This document shows positions 19,068 through 27,578 of a stretch of 64,000 bases of DNA, in pieces. Below the pieces are notes generated by a model that had not been told where the DNA came from, did not search any database, and worked only from the letters and a program-made list of their open reading frames with translations. Source of the stretch: Virgibacillus sp. 7505 (GTDB lineage: Bacteria; Bacillota; Bacilli; Bacillales; Amphibacillaceae); contig NZ_NPBF01000022.1 of NCBI RefSeq assembly GCF_002272135.1, positions 1-64,000 of the forward strand, read 5' to 3'. Within the stretch, counting starts at the first letter, position 1, and every line of letters begins with the position of its first letter. A program made the translations under genes and the position numbers.

Positions 19068-21071
19068 ATGCTCGAAGGACGTACGCTGAATGAACGGTAT
19101 GAAGTTCACCGTCTGATCGGCGGAGGCGGTATGGCGAATGTCTATCTTGGCCAGGATATCATCCTTGATCGCGAAGTTGCCATCAAAGTCCTAAAGCTGG
19201 AATATGCAAATGATGATGAATTCATTGCAAGATTTCATCGGGAAGCCCACGCGGCAACCAGTCTTTCACATCCAAACATCGTCACGATTTATGATGTTGG
19301 GGATGAGGATGGCATTTACTATATGATCATGGAATATGTCAGCGGCATGACATTAAAGCAATACATACAGACTCATGGTTCCATCGTGGTGCCTGATACA
19401 GTCGATATCATGAAGCAAGTCACTTCCGCGATTTCACACGCTCACGCTAACGGAATCGTCCATCGTGACATCAAACCGCAGAATATCCTGATTGATGATT
19501 ATGGAAAAGTGAAGGTCACGGACTTTGGGATAGCAACAGCGCTGAGCGCAACATCCTTGACACAGACCAATGCCATGCTGGGCTCGGTACACTATTTATC
19601 GCCCGAACAAGCAAGGGGAGGCATTGCTACCAAGAAGTCCGATGTCTATTCCCTCGGTATTGTCATGTTTGAATTGCTTACCGGACGTCTGCCGTTCTCC
19701 GGTGAATCAGCTGTCAGCATTGCTTTGAAGCATTTACAGACTGACACACCATCTGTCAGACGGTGGGCAGGAGATATTCCGCAAAGTGTCGAGAATATCG
19801 TTTTGAAAAGCACGACGAAGGATCCTTTCTACCGTTATATGAGCACATATGATATGGAGACAGACTTGGAAACATGTCTGGATCCTTCAAGGGCGGACGA
19901 ACCGCGTTATGCTCCTCCCAAGGATGATGGTGAAACTACGAAAGCCATCCCGATCATTTCGGAGAAAGATCTGAACAAAGCTTCGTTAGCTGATACGATC
20001 GTACATAACGGTCATACGAATCCACCGAAACAAGAAGATCTGAAAAAGCCGAAAAAGAAGAAAAAAAGATGGAAAGTGCTTATATGGATTACCGTCATTC
20101 TCTTATTGCTCGCTGGCGCAGGAGTGGGTATCGTACTTGCTACAGCTCCGAAAGAAGTTACGATGATCGACGTAAGAGGTGATTCCTATGCAGATGCTGT
20201 CGATAAGCTATCCGACCTTGATCTGCACGTGAAGAGGGAAGCAACCGCCTCTGATACGATAGAAGAAGGAAGTGTCGTCAAGACTGATCCTTCCGCAGGC
20301 AGTAAAATCAAGGAAGGCTCCAGTGTTACGGTTTATACAAGTATCGGCAAGGAAAAAGAAGAATTTGATGATTATGAGGGCAAGTCATTCTCCCAAGTTG
20401 AAAAACTTTTGGATGACAAGGGGTATAAGAATGTCCGCTCTTACGAGGAGTTCTCGGATGAACCAGTTGGTACAATCATCTCCCAAATTCAGCCTCAAGC
20501 AGGATCACAGGTGGTTCCAGAAGATACCACGGTCATCTTTGAAGTGAGCAAAGGACCGGAAGCGGTGACACTGACAGATTTGACTGGTATGACAGAAGAG
20601 GAAGCTCAGTCTTATCTAGATAAAAATGATTTGGATGGGAATTTTATTGAGCAGCCTTCAAATGAAGTTGATGAAGGTGTCGTAATCCGGCATGATCCCG
20701 GATCAGGGCAATCCATTGAAGAAAATGGCAGTGTCGATTTGTATGTATCAACTGGCCCGGAAAACCTGCCGCCTGCGACGCATACGGTAACATTCACTGT
20801 TCCTTACGAGCCAGATGATGCTCAAGCGGGGGAAGATGATCAGAACGGAGGGACACAAAATGATCCTGTCCCTCAGATAGTTCAGATCTATGTAGGTGAC
20901 GCAGACCATGATGTGACCGAGCTCTATGATGAACGTACTATCACAGAGGATGAGGAAATTACGCTCACGCTCAGCATACCGGCTGGCGGAGAAGCAGAAT
21001 ATCGTATATTGCGTGATGACGAAGTGATTTTGGAAAAAACTGTTCCGTATGAAGACAGGGAAGGTGAATAA
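19068..21071 (+). CDS. prkC: PASTA-domain serine/threonine kinase PrkC
   Basis: PrkC is a membrane kinase that senses muropeptides and controls germination, wall synthesis and stationary-phase responses. The 667-residue product has a glycine loop (GGGGMANVYLG), catalytic Lys40, HRDIKPQN with Asp134, and DFG at 152-154, followed by activation-loop threonines at 162, 165 and 167. After a basic stretch comes one membrane helix (about 336-357), then three extracellular PASTA repeats (about 360-565) and a C-terminal acidic linker leading to a short beta-rich domain. The ATG at 19068 is used; the frame upstream lies in prpC. Confidence 0.96.
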   Translation: MLEGRTLNERYEVHRLIGGGGMANVYLGQDIILDREVAIKVLKLEYANDDEFIARFHREAHAATSLSHPNIVTIYDVGDEDGIYYMIMEYVSGMTLKQYIQTHGSIVVPDTVDIMKQVTSAISHAHANGIVHRDIKPQNILIDDYGKVKVTDFGIATALSATSLTQTNAMLGSVHYLSPEQARGGIATKKSDVYSLGIVMFELLTGRLPFSGESAVSIALKHLQTDTPSVRRWAGDIPQSVENIVLKSTTKDPFYRYMSTYDMETDLETCLDPSRADEPRYAPPKDDGETTKAIPIISEKDLNKASLADTIVHNGHTNPPKQEDLKKPKKKKKRWKVLIWITVILLLLAGAGVGIVLATAPKEVTMIDVRGDSYADAVDKLSDLDLHVKREATASDTIEEGSVVKTDPSAGSKIKEGSSVTVYTSIGKEKEEFDDYEGKSFSQVEKLLDDKGYKNVRSYEEFSDEPVGTIISQIQPQAGSQVVPEDTTVIFEVSKGPEAVTLTDLTGMTEEEAQSYLDKNDLDGNFIEQPSNEVDEGVVIRHDPGSGQSIEENGSVDLYVSTGPENLPPATHTVTFTVPYEPDDAQAGEDDQNGGTQNDPVPQIVQIYVGDADHDVTELYDERTITEDEEITLTLSIPAGGEAEYRILRDDEVILEKTVPYEDREGE

Positions 21072-21956
21072 ATGCCATCAGGTAAGATCATGAAAGCACT
21101 GAGTGGGTTTTATTATGTGCTTACAGAAGACGGAGAGACCTACCAATGCCGTGGCAGAGGTGTATTCCGCAAACAGAAAATAACGCCTTTGGTCGGTGAC
21201 CAAGTGGAATTCGAAGCAGAGACGAAGCAAGAGGGTTATGTGCTTGATGTGCGTCCGCGGAAGAATGAGCTAGTCAGACCCCCGATCGCCAATATCGATC
21301 AGGCAATTATCGTAACATCAGCTGCACAGCCGGATTTCAGCACAGCATTGCTCGACCGCTTCCTTGTATTGGTAGAGTCAAAAGGTATTCAGCCAGTTAT
21401 TTTCATTACGAAGATGGACATGCTGTCTGCGGATAAATTGGACATAATCGAAGCATTTAAAGAGGATTATCGAAAAATCGGTTATTCGGTAGAGATGCTG
21501 TCCTCTAAAGAGGAAACGAATCTAGAGCAAGTACAGCTGCATATGAAAGATAAGATTTCAGTAATAGCGGGTCAGTCAGGTGTCGGCAAGTCGTCGATGC
21601 TGAATGCTATCGACCCGCGCCTGGACCTTGAAACAAATGAGATATCCGAAAGTCTGGGACGCGGACGCCATACGACAAGACATGTGGAGCTTATACCAAT
21701 CGGCGGCGGCCTTGTTGCAGACACACCTGGATTCAGCTCATTGGAGTTTACCGAATTGGAAGCCGAGGAGCTGCCATCCTGTTTCCCTGAATTCAGGGAG
21801 CGGGAAGACGACTGTAAATTCAGAGGCTGTATGCATCACAAGGAACCGAAATGTGCGGTAAAGACAGCGGTCGAATCTGGGGAGATTCCTGAATACCGTT
21901 ACACACATTACCTGCAGTTCCTAGAGGAAATCAAATCGAGAAAGCCGAGGTATTAA
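21072..21956 (+). CDS. rsgA: Small ribosomal subunit biogenesis GTPase RsgA (YloQ)
   Basis: RsgA is a circularly permuted GTPase that checks late 30S assembly. The 294-residue product has an N-terminal OB fold, then the motifs in permuted order: TKMD (residues 113-116), the P-loop GQSGVGKSS (167-175), and DTPGFSS. A zinc site follows near residue 247 (CKFRGCMHHKEPKC). The ATG starts directly after the prkC stop, and the stop overlaps rpe by one base. In B. subtilis PrkC can phosphorylate this protein, which fits the linkage. Confidence 0.97.
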   Translation: MPSGKIMKALSGFYYVLTEDGETYQCRGRGVFRKQKITPLVGDQVEFEAETKQEGYVLDVRPRKNELVRPPIANIDQAIIVTSAAQPDFSTALLDRFLVLVESKGIQPVIFITKMDMLSADKLDIIEAFKEDYRKIGYSVEMLSSKEETNLEQVQLHMKDKISVIAGQSGVGKSSMLNAIDPRLDLETNEISESLGRGRHTTRHVELIPIGGGLVADTPGFSSLEFTELEAEELPSCFPEFREREDDCKFRGCMHHKEPKCAVKTAVESGEIPEYRYTHYLQFLEEIKSRKPRY

Positions 21957-22612
21957 TGATGACGAAAATCGCACCATCTATTCTTTCAGCTGACTTCGCC
22001 AATTTGGCGAATGAAATTCGCGACGTAGAAAAAGGCGGAGCCGACTACATCCATGTCGATGTCATGGACGGTCATTTTGTCCCGAATATAACGATCGGCC
22101 CCCTTATCGTAGAGGCGATCCGTCCTGTGACAAAGCTGCCGCTTGATGTGCATTTGATGATCGAAAACCCTGATCGATACATTGGAGAGTTCGTCAAGGC
22201 TGGAGCCGATATCATTACAGTCCACCAAGAGGCTTGCATACATTTGCACCGCACAATCATGATGATCAAGGAACAAGGGGTTAGAGCTGGTGTTGTATTG
22301 AATCCTTCCACTCCGGTCAGCTTGATTGAAGAAATGCTGCCTGAGCTGGATATGGTGTTGTTGATGACGGTGAACCCAGGCTTTGGCGGCCAGCGATTCA
22401 TTCCTTCCGTGCTGAAGAAAGTAGAAGAGCTATCCAAGCTTCGGGAGGCACTCGAACTCGACTTCGAAATCGAGATTGATGGCGGTGTGAATATCGAAAC
22501 AGCAGGACTATGTACGGATGCGGGGGCGGATGTGCTAGTTGCCGGAAGTGCTGTCTATAATCAGGAAGACCGGGCTGCGGCAATCGCGGCAATCCGGAAA
22601 GCAGCTGAATGA
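21956..22612 (+). CDS. rpe: Ribulose-phosphate 3-epimerase
   Basis: Rpe interconverts ribulose-5-phosphate and xylulose-5-phosphate in the pentose phosphate pathway. The 218-residue TIM-barrel protein has the family motifs IAPSILSADFANL, VDVMDGHFVPNITIGP with metal-binding His and Asp, LDVHLMIENP, VNPGFGGQ, and IDGGVN. Two ATG codons in a row (21956 and 21959) are possible starts. It is tightly packed between rsgA and thiN. Confidence 0.97.
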   Translation: MMTKIAPSILSADFANLANEIRDVEKGGADYIHVDVMDGHFVPNITIGPLIVEAIRPVTKLPLDVHLMIENPDRYIGEFVKAGADIITVHQEACIHLHRTIMMIKEQGVRAGVVLNPSTPVSLIEEMLPELDMVLLMTVNPGFGGQRFIPSVLKKVEELSKLREALELDFEIEIDGGVNIETAGLCTDAGADVLVAGSAVYNQEDRAAAIAAIRKAAE

Positions 22613-22615
22613 CAC

Positions 22616-23260
22616 ATGGGTACCAAGCTTAGTATTGGGCTTGTCGGCGGTGCAGGAAGACTGCCGGACTTACATTCTGAACATCATCACATATGGATCG
22701 GAGCAGATGCAGGTGCACTAGCGCTCGCATCTGCGGGTATCCGGATGAAAGTGGCTGTTGGTGATTTTGATTCTGTCTCGGAAGAAGAATTGATTATGAT
22801 CCGTCGTTTCGCAGATCAGGTGCTGGTGTATCCGCCTGAAAAAGATGAAACGGATTTTGAACTCGCCATTCGTCAAGCCGAAGAGTTGGGCGCTGAAAGC
22901 GTGGCGGTGTATGGGGTGACCGGCGGAAGGCTGGATCATGAACTGATCAACATCCAGATGCTTTACCGGCTGCTGGACAGCTTCGAGCAAGCTGTCATCA
23001 TCGACCAGCAAAACAATATCAGGATGCATCGACCGGGTACATACCGGACAGAACAAGATGATGCATATCGTTATATATCATTTCTTTCCTTCTCTGAGCA
23101 AGTTACTGGTCTAACATTGACTGGCTTTAAATATCCTTTAACAGATGCTTCAATCCATTGGGGAGAAACATTGTCCATCTCCAATGAGCTTGTTGCACAA
23201 TCTGGTACTTATTCATTTGCTTCAGGCATAGTAATAATGATAAAGAGCAAGGATGTTTAA
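22616..23260 (+). CDS. thiN: Thiamine pyrophosphokinase
   Basis: ThiN transfers pyrophosphate from ATP to thiamine to give the cofactor thiamine diphosphate. The 214-residue product shows the family elements: GADAGALALASAGI near residue 28, VGDFDSVSEEE near 44, and PPEKDETDFELAI followed by GVTGGRLDHELINIQML. It starts three bases after rpe. As in B. subtilis the order is rpe-thiN-spoVM. Confidence 0.95.
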   Translation: MGTKLSIGLVGGAGRLPDLHSEHHHIWIGADAGALALASAGIRMKVAVGDFDSVSEEELIMIRRFADQVLVYPPEKDETDFELAIRQAEELGAESVAVYGVTGGRLDHELINIQMLYRLLDSFEQAVIIDQQNNIRMHRPGTYRTEQDDAYRYISFLSFSEQVTGLTLTGFKYPLTDASIHWGETLSISNELVAQSGTYSFASGIVIMIKSKDV

Positions 23261-23307
23261 AAGCTACAGCGTTTAGGCTGCTCAGGAAAAAGGAGGAAGG
23301 GGATCTT

Positions 23308-23388
23308 ATGAAATTTTATACCTTTAAACTCCCGAGGTTCATCGGTGGCTTCGTCCGCGTCATTATCGGAACGTTTAAAAAAGATTAG
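23308..23388 (+). CDS. spoVM: Stage V sporulation protein M (26-residue coat-localising peptide)
   Basis: SpoVM is an amphipathic peptide that marks the convex forespore membrane and recruits the coat ATPase SpoIVA. The 26-codon frame begins MKFYTFKLPRFIGGFVR and ends with FKKD; it differs from the B. subtilis peptide mostly by conservative changes and keeps the N-terminal stretch with a proline at position 9. A strong AGGAGGAAGGGG site precedes the ATG and a terminator follows at once. The place between thiN and rpmB is conserved. It shows that the organism forms endospores. It is too short for ordinary length cut-offs. Confidence 0.95.
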   Translation: MKFYTFKLPRFIGGFVRVIIGTFKKD

Positions 23389-23393
23389 CACAA

Positions 23394-23428
23394 AAAAAGC
23401 ACTCCTTTCGAGAAAGGGTGCTTTTTTT
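23394..23428. terminator. Bidirectional terminator between spoVM and rpmB
   Basis: AAAAAGCAC and GTGCTTTTT arms, extended by CCTTT/AAAGG around a CGAG loop, end in T runs on both strands. It can serve spoVM (plus) and rpmB (minus). Confidence 0.9.
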
Positions 23429-23471
23429 GTCGCATGCGAATGCTACCATAAAAGTATTTTAGAAATGCTAT

Positions 23472-23660
23472 TTATACGCGTTCGATGTTACCTTTTTTAA
23501 GTGCACGAGCTGAAACGTAAACTTTTTTAGGTTTACCATCAACAAGAATGCGAACTTTTTGAACGTTTGCTTTCCAAGTACGTTTATTAGCGTTCATGGC
23601 ATGAGAACGAGCATTACCAGAACGAGTAGTACGTCCTGTGATTACACATTTGCGTCCCAT
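23472..23660 (-). CDS. rpmB: 50S ribosomal protein L28
   Basis: The 62-residue protein begins [20 protein letters not shown] and continues with [14 protein letters not shown] and [13 protein letters not shown], all typical of L28. Only one cysteine is present, so this is the form without the four-cysteine zinc site. It is the only core gene after rqcH, apart from the UPF0435 gene, on the minus strand, the same inversion seen in B. subtilis. A TAGGAGGG site lies upstream and a clear promoter at 23704-23732. Confidence 0.97.
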   Translation of the reverse strand: MGRKCVITGRTTRSGNARSHAMNANKRTWKANVQKVRILVDGKPKKVYVSARALKKGNIERV

Positions 23661-23703
23661 GTTATCCCTCCTAATATTACGAGTTAATTTTTAACACTAA
23701 ACA

Positions 23704-23732
23704 AATTTATCACAACTCGGCACGTAATGCAA
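23704..23732 (-). promoter_or_regulatory. Predicted sigma-A promoter of rpmB
   Basis: On the minus strand TTGCAT (23732-23727) and TAAATT (23709-23704) are 17 bases apart, about 45 bases upstream of the rpmB start. Confidence 0.5.
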
Positions 23733-23817
23733 TAATCTAACAAAAATATATCAAGAAAAATTACTTGACAGTAAACTGTTTAGCTGGCATTGTAAAAAGG
23801 GCTATTTTTAATCCGCT

Positions 23818-23845
23818 TTCAAATGGAGCTTCCATATAGTATAGT
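23818..23845 (+). promoter_or_regulatory. Predicted promoter of the Asp23-like gene and fakA
   Basis: TTCAAA, 16 bases, TATAGT, 35 bases upstream of the start at 23880. A TTGACA at 23764-23769 further upstream lacks a good -10. Confidence 0.45.
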
Positions 23846-23879
23846 AGGGATAGATTTGAGAAGTGTTAGGAGGAGCCGT

Positions 23880-24242
23880 ATGACCCTTCATCTGACTACA
23901 GAAGATGGAAGTATTACGATCGCCACGGATGTGATCGCAACATTGGCTGGAAGTGCCGCGGTAAAATGCTATGGCATCGTTGGTATGGCTTCCAGACATC
24001 AATTACGTGACGGCATAGCAGAAATTCTCCGCAGGGAGAACTATTCAAAAGGGATAGTTGTGACCCAGGCGGACAACAAAGTCCAGATCGACTTACATAT
24101 TATTGTAAGTTATGGAACGAAGATATCCGAGGTTGCACATAATGTGCAATCCCAAGTGAAATATACATTGGATCGGGCATTGGGCGTACTGACGAGCTCT
24201 GTGAACATTTATATACAAGGCGTCAGTGTTTCTGCAGACTAG
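23880..24242 (+). CDS. yloU: Asp23/Gls24-family protein (YloU)
   Basis: The 120-residue protein belongs to the Asp23/Gls24 (DUF322) family, with the conserved core ITIATDVIATLAGSAAVKCYG near the front and VQIDLHIIVSYGTKISEVA in the middle. Members attach to the membrane and are linked to envelope stress; the exact role of YloU is unknown. The ATG at 23880 follows AGGAGGAG. It precedes fakA, a pairing kept in most Firmicutes, and this has led to suggestions that it supports fatty-acid use. Confidence 0.93.
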   Translation: MTLHLTTEDGSITIATDVIATLAGSAAVKCYGIVGMASRHQLRDGIAEILRRENYSKGIVVTQADNKVQIDLHIIVSYGTKISEVAHNVQSQVKYTLDRALGVLTSSVNIYIQGVSVSAD

Positions 24243-24272
24243 GATAGCCGGCAGATTTAAGGAGGAAACGGT

Positions 24273-25919
24273 TTGAGTGTTGGAAATGTGGATGGAAAGA
24301 CATTTGCGGGGATGCTGCTGACTGGTGCACATCATCTGGCGAATAACGCTAAGACGATTGATGCGCTGAATGTATTTCCCGTGCCGGATGGCGATACAGG
24401 TACAAACATGAATTTGACGATAACGTCTGGGGCAAAGGCTGTACAAGAGGCCGACAGTGAAGAAGTCGGAGTGCTTGCTGCGGCTTTTGCCAAAGGTCTG
24501 CTGATGGGAGCAAGGGGAAACTCTGGTGTCATTCTCTCTCAGCTTTTCCGTGGCTTTGCCAAAGCATTGGAAGGACAGAAGGATTTGACAGCTGGACAAT
24601 TGGCCAATGCGCTGGATGCAGGTGTCAAAACGGCTTATAAGGCGGTCATGAAGCCTGTAGAAGGAACAATACTTACAGTAGCAAAGGACGCTGCAGCAGC
24701 TGCAGTCGAAAAATCCAAGACCGAAGCAGATTCGATAGAGCTTTTCAGGTATGTGGTTGAATCTGCGAAGATAAGTCTGAGCCGTACGCCGGAATTGCTC
24801 CCTGTATTAAAGGAAGTCGGCGTTGTAGACAGCGGAGGCCAAGGATTGGTTACTGTGTATGAAGGATTCCTTGCAGCTCTGACAGGAGAAGAACTGCCTG
24901 CGGAGGTGCAGCATGGCAAGATGGAGAATCTCGTCAGTGCGGAGCATCATAAGCAAGCGCAGGATTTCTTGGATACAGCTGATATTACGTATGGCTATTG
25001 CACGGAGTTTATGGTCAAATTCGAAGAAGACAAGCTTCGGGAGCAACCCTTTGATGAACAGGCTTATCGTGAGGAATTGAACGGTCGAGGAGATTCATTG
25101 CTTGTTGTAGCAGACGAAGATGTCGTAAAGGTCCATATTCACACCGAGTATCCTGGTGAAGTAATGACATATAGTCAGCAATATGGCAGTCTGATCAATA
25201 TGAAAATCGAAAATATGCGGGAACAGCATGCGGCGATTGTCGGTAATAAAGAAAAGAAAGAACGTAATCAGCACGCCATTGTAACAGTCGCAATGGGAGA
25301 TGGTGTAAAAGCATTGTTTGAGAACCTTGGAGCAAATGTCGTCATTTCAGGCGGACAGACTATGAATCCAAGTACACAGGACATTGCGGACGCCATTAAA
25401 GCAGCTAATGCAGAATCTGTTTATATTTTGCCTAATAACAAGAATATCATCATGGCTGCAGAGCAGGCGGCTAAAATGGCAGAGGTGCAGGTGTTTGTCG
25501 TTCCAACGAAAACAATACCGCAGGGGATGCGTTCTTTGCTTGCTTTTGATGTGACGCAGGCAGCAGACAGCAATGCTGAAGCTATGACAGAGGCAATTTC
25601 GCAGGTGAAATCCGGACAAGTGACACATGCTGTTCGTGATACGACAATCGAGGGCGTATCGATAAAAGAAGGGCAGTTCATCGCTATACAAGAAAGCAAG
25701 ATCATCTCAGCTGCTTCTGACGCAGAACAGGCGCTGGAGCTGCTGCTTGAGCAAATGGTCAGTGAAGAAGATGAATTGATCACAGTTATTCGCGGTGAAG
25801 ACGCGATCGATGCCGATGATCGCTTGGAGGATTTTGTGGAAGGAAAATTCCCTGAAGCGGAACTGGAGATCCATGAAGGTAATCAGCCTGTTTATACGTA
25901 CTTGGTCGCAGTAGAATAA
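24273..25919 (+). CDS. fakA: Fatty acid kinase catalytic subunit FakA (YloV, DAK-like)
   Basis: FakA phosphorylates fatty acids held by FakB carriers, making acyl-phosphate for phospholipid synthesis through PlsX and PlsY. The 548-residue product has an N-terminal DhaL-type nucleotide domain with NVFPVPDGDTGTNMNLT (aspartates for Mg-ATP) and GARGNSGVILSQ, a middle domain, and a C-terminal domain. The start is a TTG at 24273 with GGAGG eight bases upstream. The fapR-plsX-fabD cluster lies 4 kb away, so exogenous and de novo acyl supply are encoded close together. Confidence 0.94.
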   Translation: MSVGNVDGKTFAGMLLTGAHHLANNAKTIDALNVFPVPDGDTGTNMNLTITSGAKAVQEADSEEVGVLAAAFAKGLLMGARGNSGVILSQLFRGFAKALEGQKDLTAGQLANALDAGVKTAYKAVMKPVEGTILTVAKDAAAAAVEKSKTEADSIELFRYVVESAKISLSRTPELLPVLKEVGVVDSGGQGLVTVYEGFLAALTGEELPAEVQHGKMENLVSAEHHKQAQDFLDTADITYGYCTEFMVKFEEDKLREQPFDEQAYREELNGRGDSLLVVADEDVVKVHIHTEYPGEVMTYSQQYGSLINMKIENMREQHAAIVGNKEKKERNQHAIVTVAMGDGVKALFENLGANVVISGGQTMNPSTQDIADAIKAANAESVYILPNNKNIIMAAEQAAKMAEVQVFVVPTKTIPQGMRSLLAFDVTQAADSNAEAMTEAISQVKSGQVTHAVRDTTIEGVSIKEGQFIAIQESKIISAASDAEQALELLLEQMVSEEDELITVIRGEDAIDADDRLEDFVEGKFPEAELEIHEGNQPVYTYLVAVE

Positions 25920-25927
25920 TTACGGGG

Positions 25928-25952
25928 AAAGCTCCTTAACAGGAGCTTTTTT
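25928..25952 (+). terminator. Intrinsic terminator after fakA
   Basis: AAAGCTCC and GGAGCTTT with a 6-base loop, then a T run. Confidence 0.9.
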
Positions 25953-26015
25953 CATTGGTTACAGTAGGAACATATGTGTGATGCATGCTAAAATAGGAGA
26001 AGAAGGAGTGAGCCT

Positions 26016-26678
26016 ATGAAATATCAATCCGTATTTGATATTATCGGACCGGTCATGGTCGGTCCATCCAGTTCGCATACTGCCGGAGCAGCCCGTATCG
26101 GACGTGCTGCAAGACTGATCTTCGGAATAGAACCGACTTGGGCGACGGTCCACCTATATGGGTCGTTTGCTAAAACATATCGCGGTCATGGTACGGACTT
26201 GGCAATTGCCGGAGGTCTGCTTGGCTACGATACAGATGATGATCGAATCAGGTTCGCGTTGGAAACAGCTAAAAAACAAAATATGAAAATCGAATTCATT
26301 GAAGATACAGCTGCTACGGAACATCCAAATACAGCAAGAATAAAGCTGGGAACAGAAGAGAGCAGCATGGAGCTGGTCGGTATTTCTATCGGCGGCGGAA
26401 AAGTCGAAATCACTGAGCTAAACGGCTTTGAACTGCGAATGTCAGGTAATAAGCCGGCTATTTTGATTATGCATAATGATCGTTTTGGTGCGATAGCTTC
26501 CGTGACTCAAATTTTGGCTCAGCACGAGATTAATATAGCGCATATGGAGGTTTCCAGGAAGGATGTCGGAAAGGATGCGCTTATGGTGATCGAGACGGAT
26601 CAAAACGTGGAGGATGATGTGATGCATATATTGGAAACAGCTTCGCACATCAACCGTGTATCCCGCTTGATCAATTAA
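26016..26678 (+). CDS. sdaAB: L-serine dehydratase, iron-sulfur type, beta subunit
   Basis: Together with the alpha subunit this enzyme deaminates L-serine to pyruvate and ammonia with a [4Fe-4S] cluster. The 220-residue product has the serine-binding motif GPSSSHTAGAARIGRAA at about residues 16-32 and a C-terminal ACT domain (NKPAILIMHNDRFGAIASVT). It starts with AGGAGTG upstream and follows the fakA terminator. An extended -10 (TGCTAAAAT, 25986-25994) may be part of its promoter, although no good -35 is visible. Confidence 0.95.
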   Translation: MKYQSVFDIIGPVMVGPSSSHTAGAARIGRAARLIFGIEPTWATVHLYGSFAKTYRGHGTDLAIAGGLLGYDTDDDRIRFALETAKKQNMKIEFIEDTAATEHPNTARIKLGTEESSMELVGISIGGGKVEITELNGFELRMSGNKPAILIMHNDRFGAIASVTQILAQHEINIAHMEVSRKDVGKDALMVIETDQNVEDDVMHILETASHINRVSRLIN

Positions 26679-26693
26679 ACAGGAGGAATGAAT

Positions 26694-27578
26694 ATGTTTC
26701 GCAATGTAGCGGAATTGCTTGAACAAGCAAATGCGGACAGCATTTCCATATCAGAAGTGATGATTCGCCAGGAGATGGATGTCCATCAGCGTTCCCGTGA
26801 GGAAGTAATGGGACAGATGGAGCGAAATCTAGTAATCATGGAGGAAGCAGTGGAACGAGGGTTGCAAGGTGTGACATCTCACTCTGGTTTGACAGGAAAT
26901 GATGCTGTTTTGCTTCAGCAATATATGGCCAAAGGCAACACGCTTTCTGGACATCTGCTTTTAGATGCTGTAAGTAAAGCTGTTGCCACCAACGAAGTAA
27001 ATGCAGCGATGGGAATGATTTGCGCCACGCCAACCGCAGGAAGTGCGGGGTGTGTGCCGGGGGCGTTATTTGCTGTTAAAGAAAGGCTGAATCCGACTCG
27101 TGAGCAAATGATCCGTTTCTTGTTCACAGCAGGAGCTTTTGGATTCGTTGTAGCCAACAATGCCTCCATCAGCGGTGCAGAAGGTGGATGCCAGGCTGAA
27201 GTAGGCTCTGCTGCTGCAATGGCCAGTGCAGCTGTAGTTGAAATGGCTGGCGGTACACCAGAACAAAGTGCCGAAGCTTTTGCAATAACGTTAAAAAACA
27301 TGCTCGGACTTGTATGTGATCCAGTCGCTGGACTGGTAGAAGTGCCGTGTATTAAGAGAAACGCCGCCGGAGCTTCTAATGCCATCGTATCTGCTGATAT
27401 GGCGCTTGCGGGTGTCACAAGCAGGATACCATGTGATGAAGTGATTGGGGCTATGTACCGGATCGGTAAGAGTATGCCGTCAGCACTTCGCGAAACAGCG
27501 GAAGGCGGTTTGGCTGCCACACCAACTGGACGCAGACTGGCAGATATGATTTATGGGATAAACAAAGGGAAAGAGTGA
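26694..27578 (+). CDS. sdaAA: L-serine dehydratase, iron-sulfur type, alpha subunit
   Basis: The 294-residue subunit holds the cluster-binding cysteines in ICATPTAGSAGCVPG, SGAEGGCQAEVGSA and LVCDPVAGLVEVPC. The ATG at 26694 is preferred because AGGAGG at 26681-26686 is seven bases away; the ATG at 26688 is too close to it. It follows sdaAB after 15 bases and overlaps recG by four bases, so recG may be partly co-transcribed with serine catabolism, as in B. subtilis. Confidence 0.95.
   Translation: MFRNVAELLEQANADSISISEVMIRQEMDVHQRSREEVMGQMERNLVIMEEAVERGLQGVTSHSGLTGNDAVLLQQYMAKGNTLSGHLLLDAVSKAVATNEVNAAMGMICATPTAGSAGCVPGALFAVKERLNPTREQMIRFLFTAGAFGFVVANNASISGAEGGCQAEVGSAAAMASAAVVEMAGGTPEQSAEAFAITLKNMLGLVCDPVAGLVEVPCIKRNAAGASNAIVSADMALAGVTSRIPCDEVIGAMYRIGKSMPSALRETAEGGLAATPTGRRLADMIYGINKGKE

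Noticed and set aside
20160-20760. Repeated sequence suspected within prkC
   Set aside because: It is the three PASTA domains, diverged protein repeats, not a DNA repeat.
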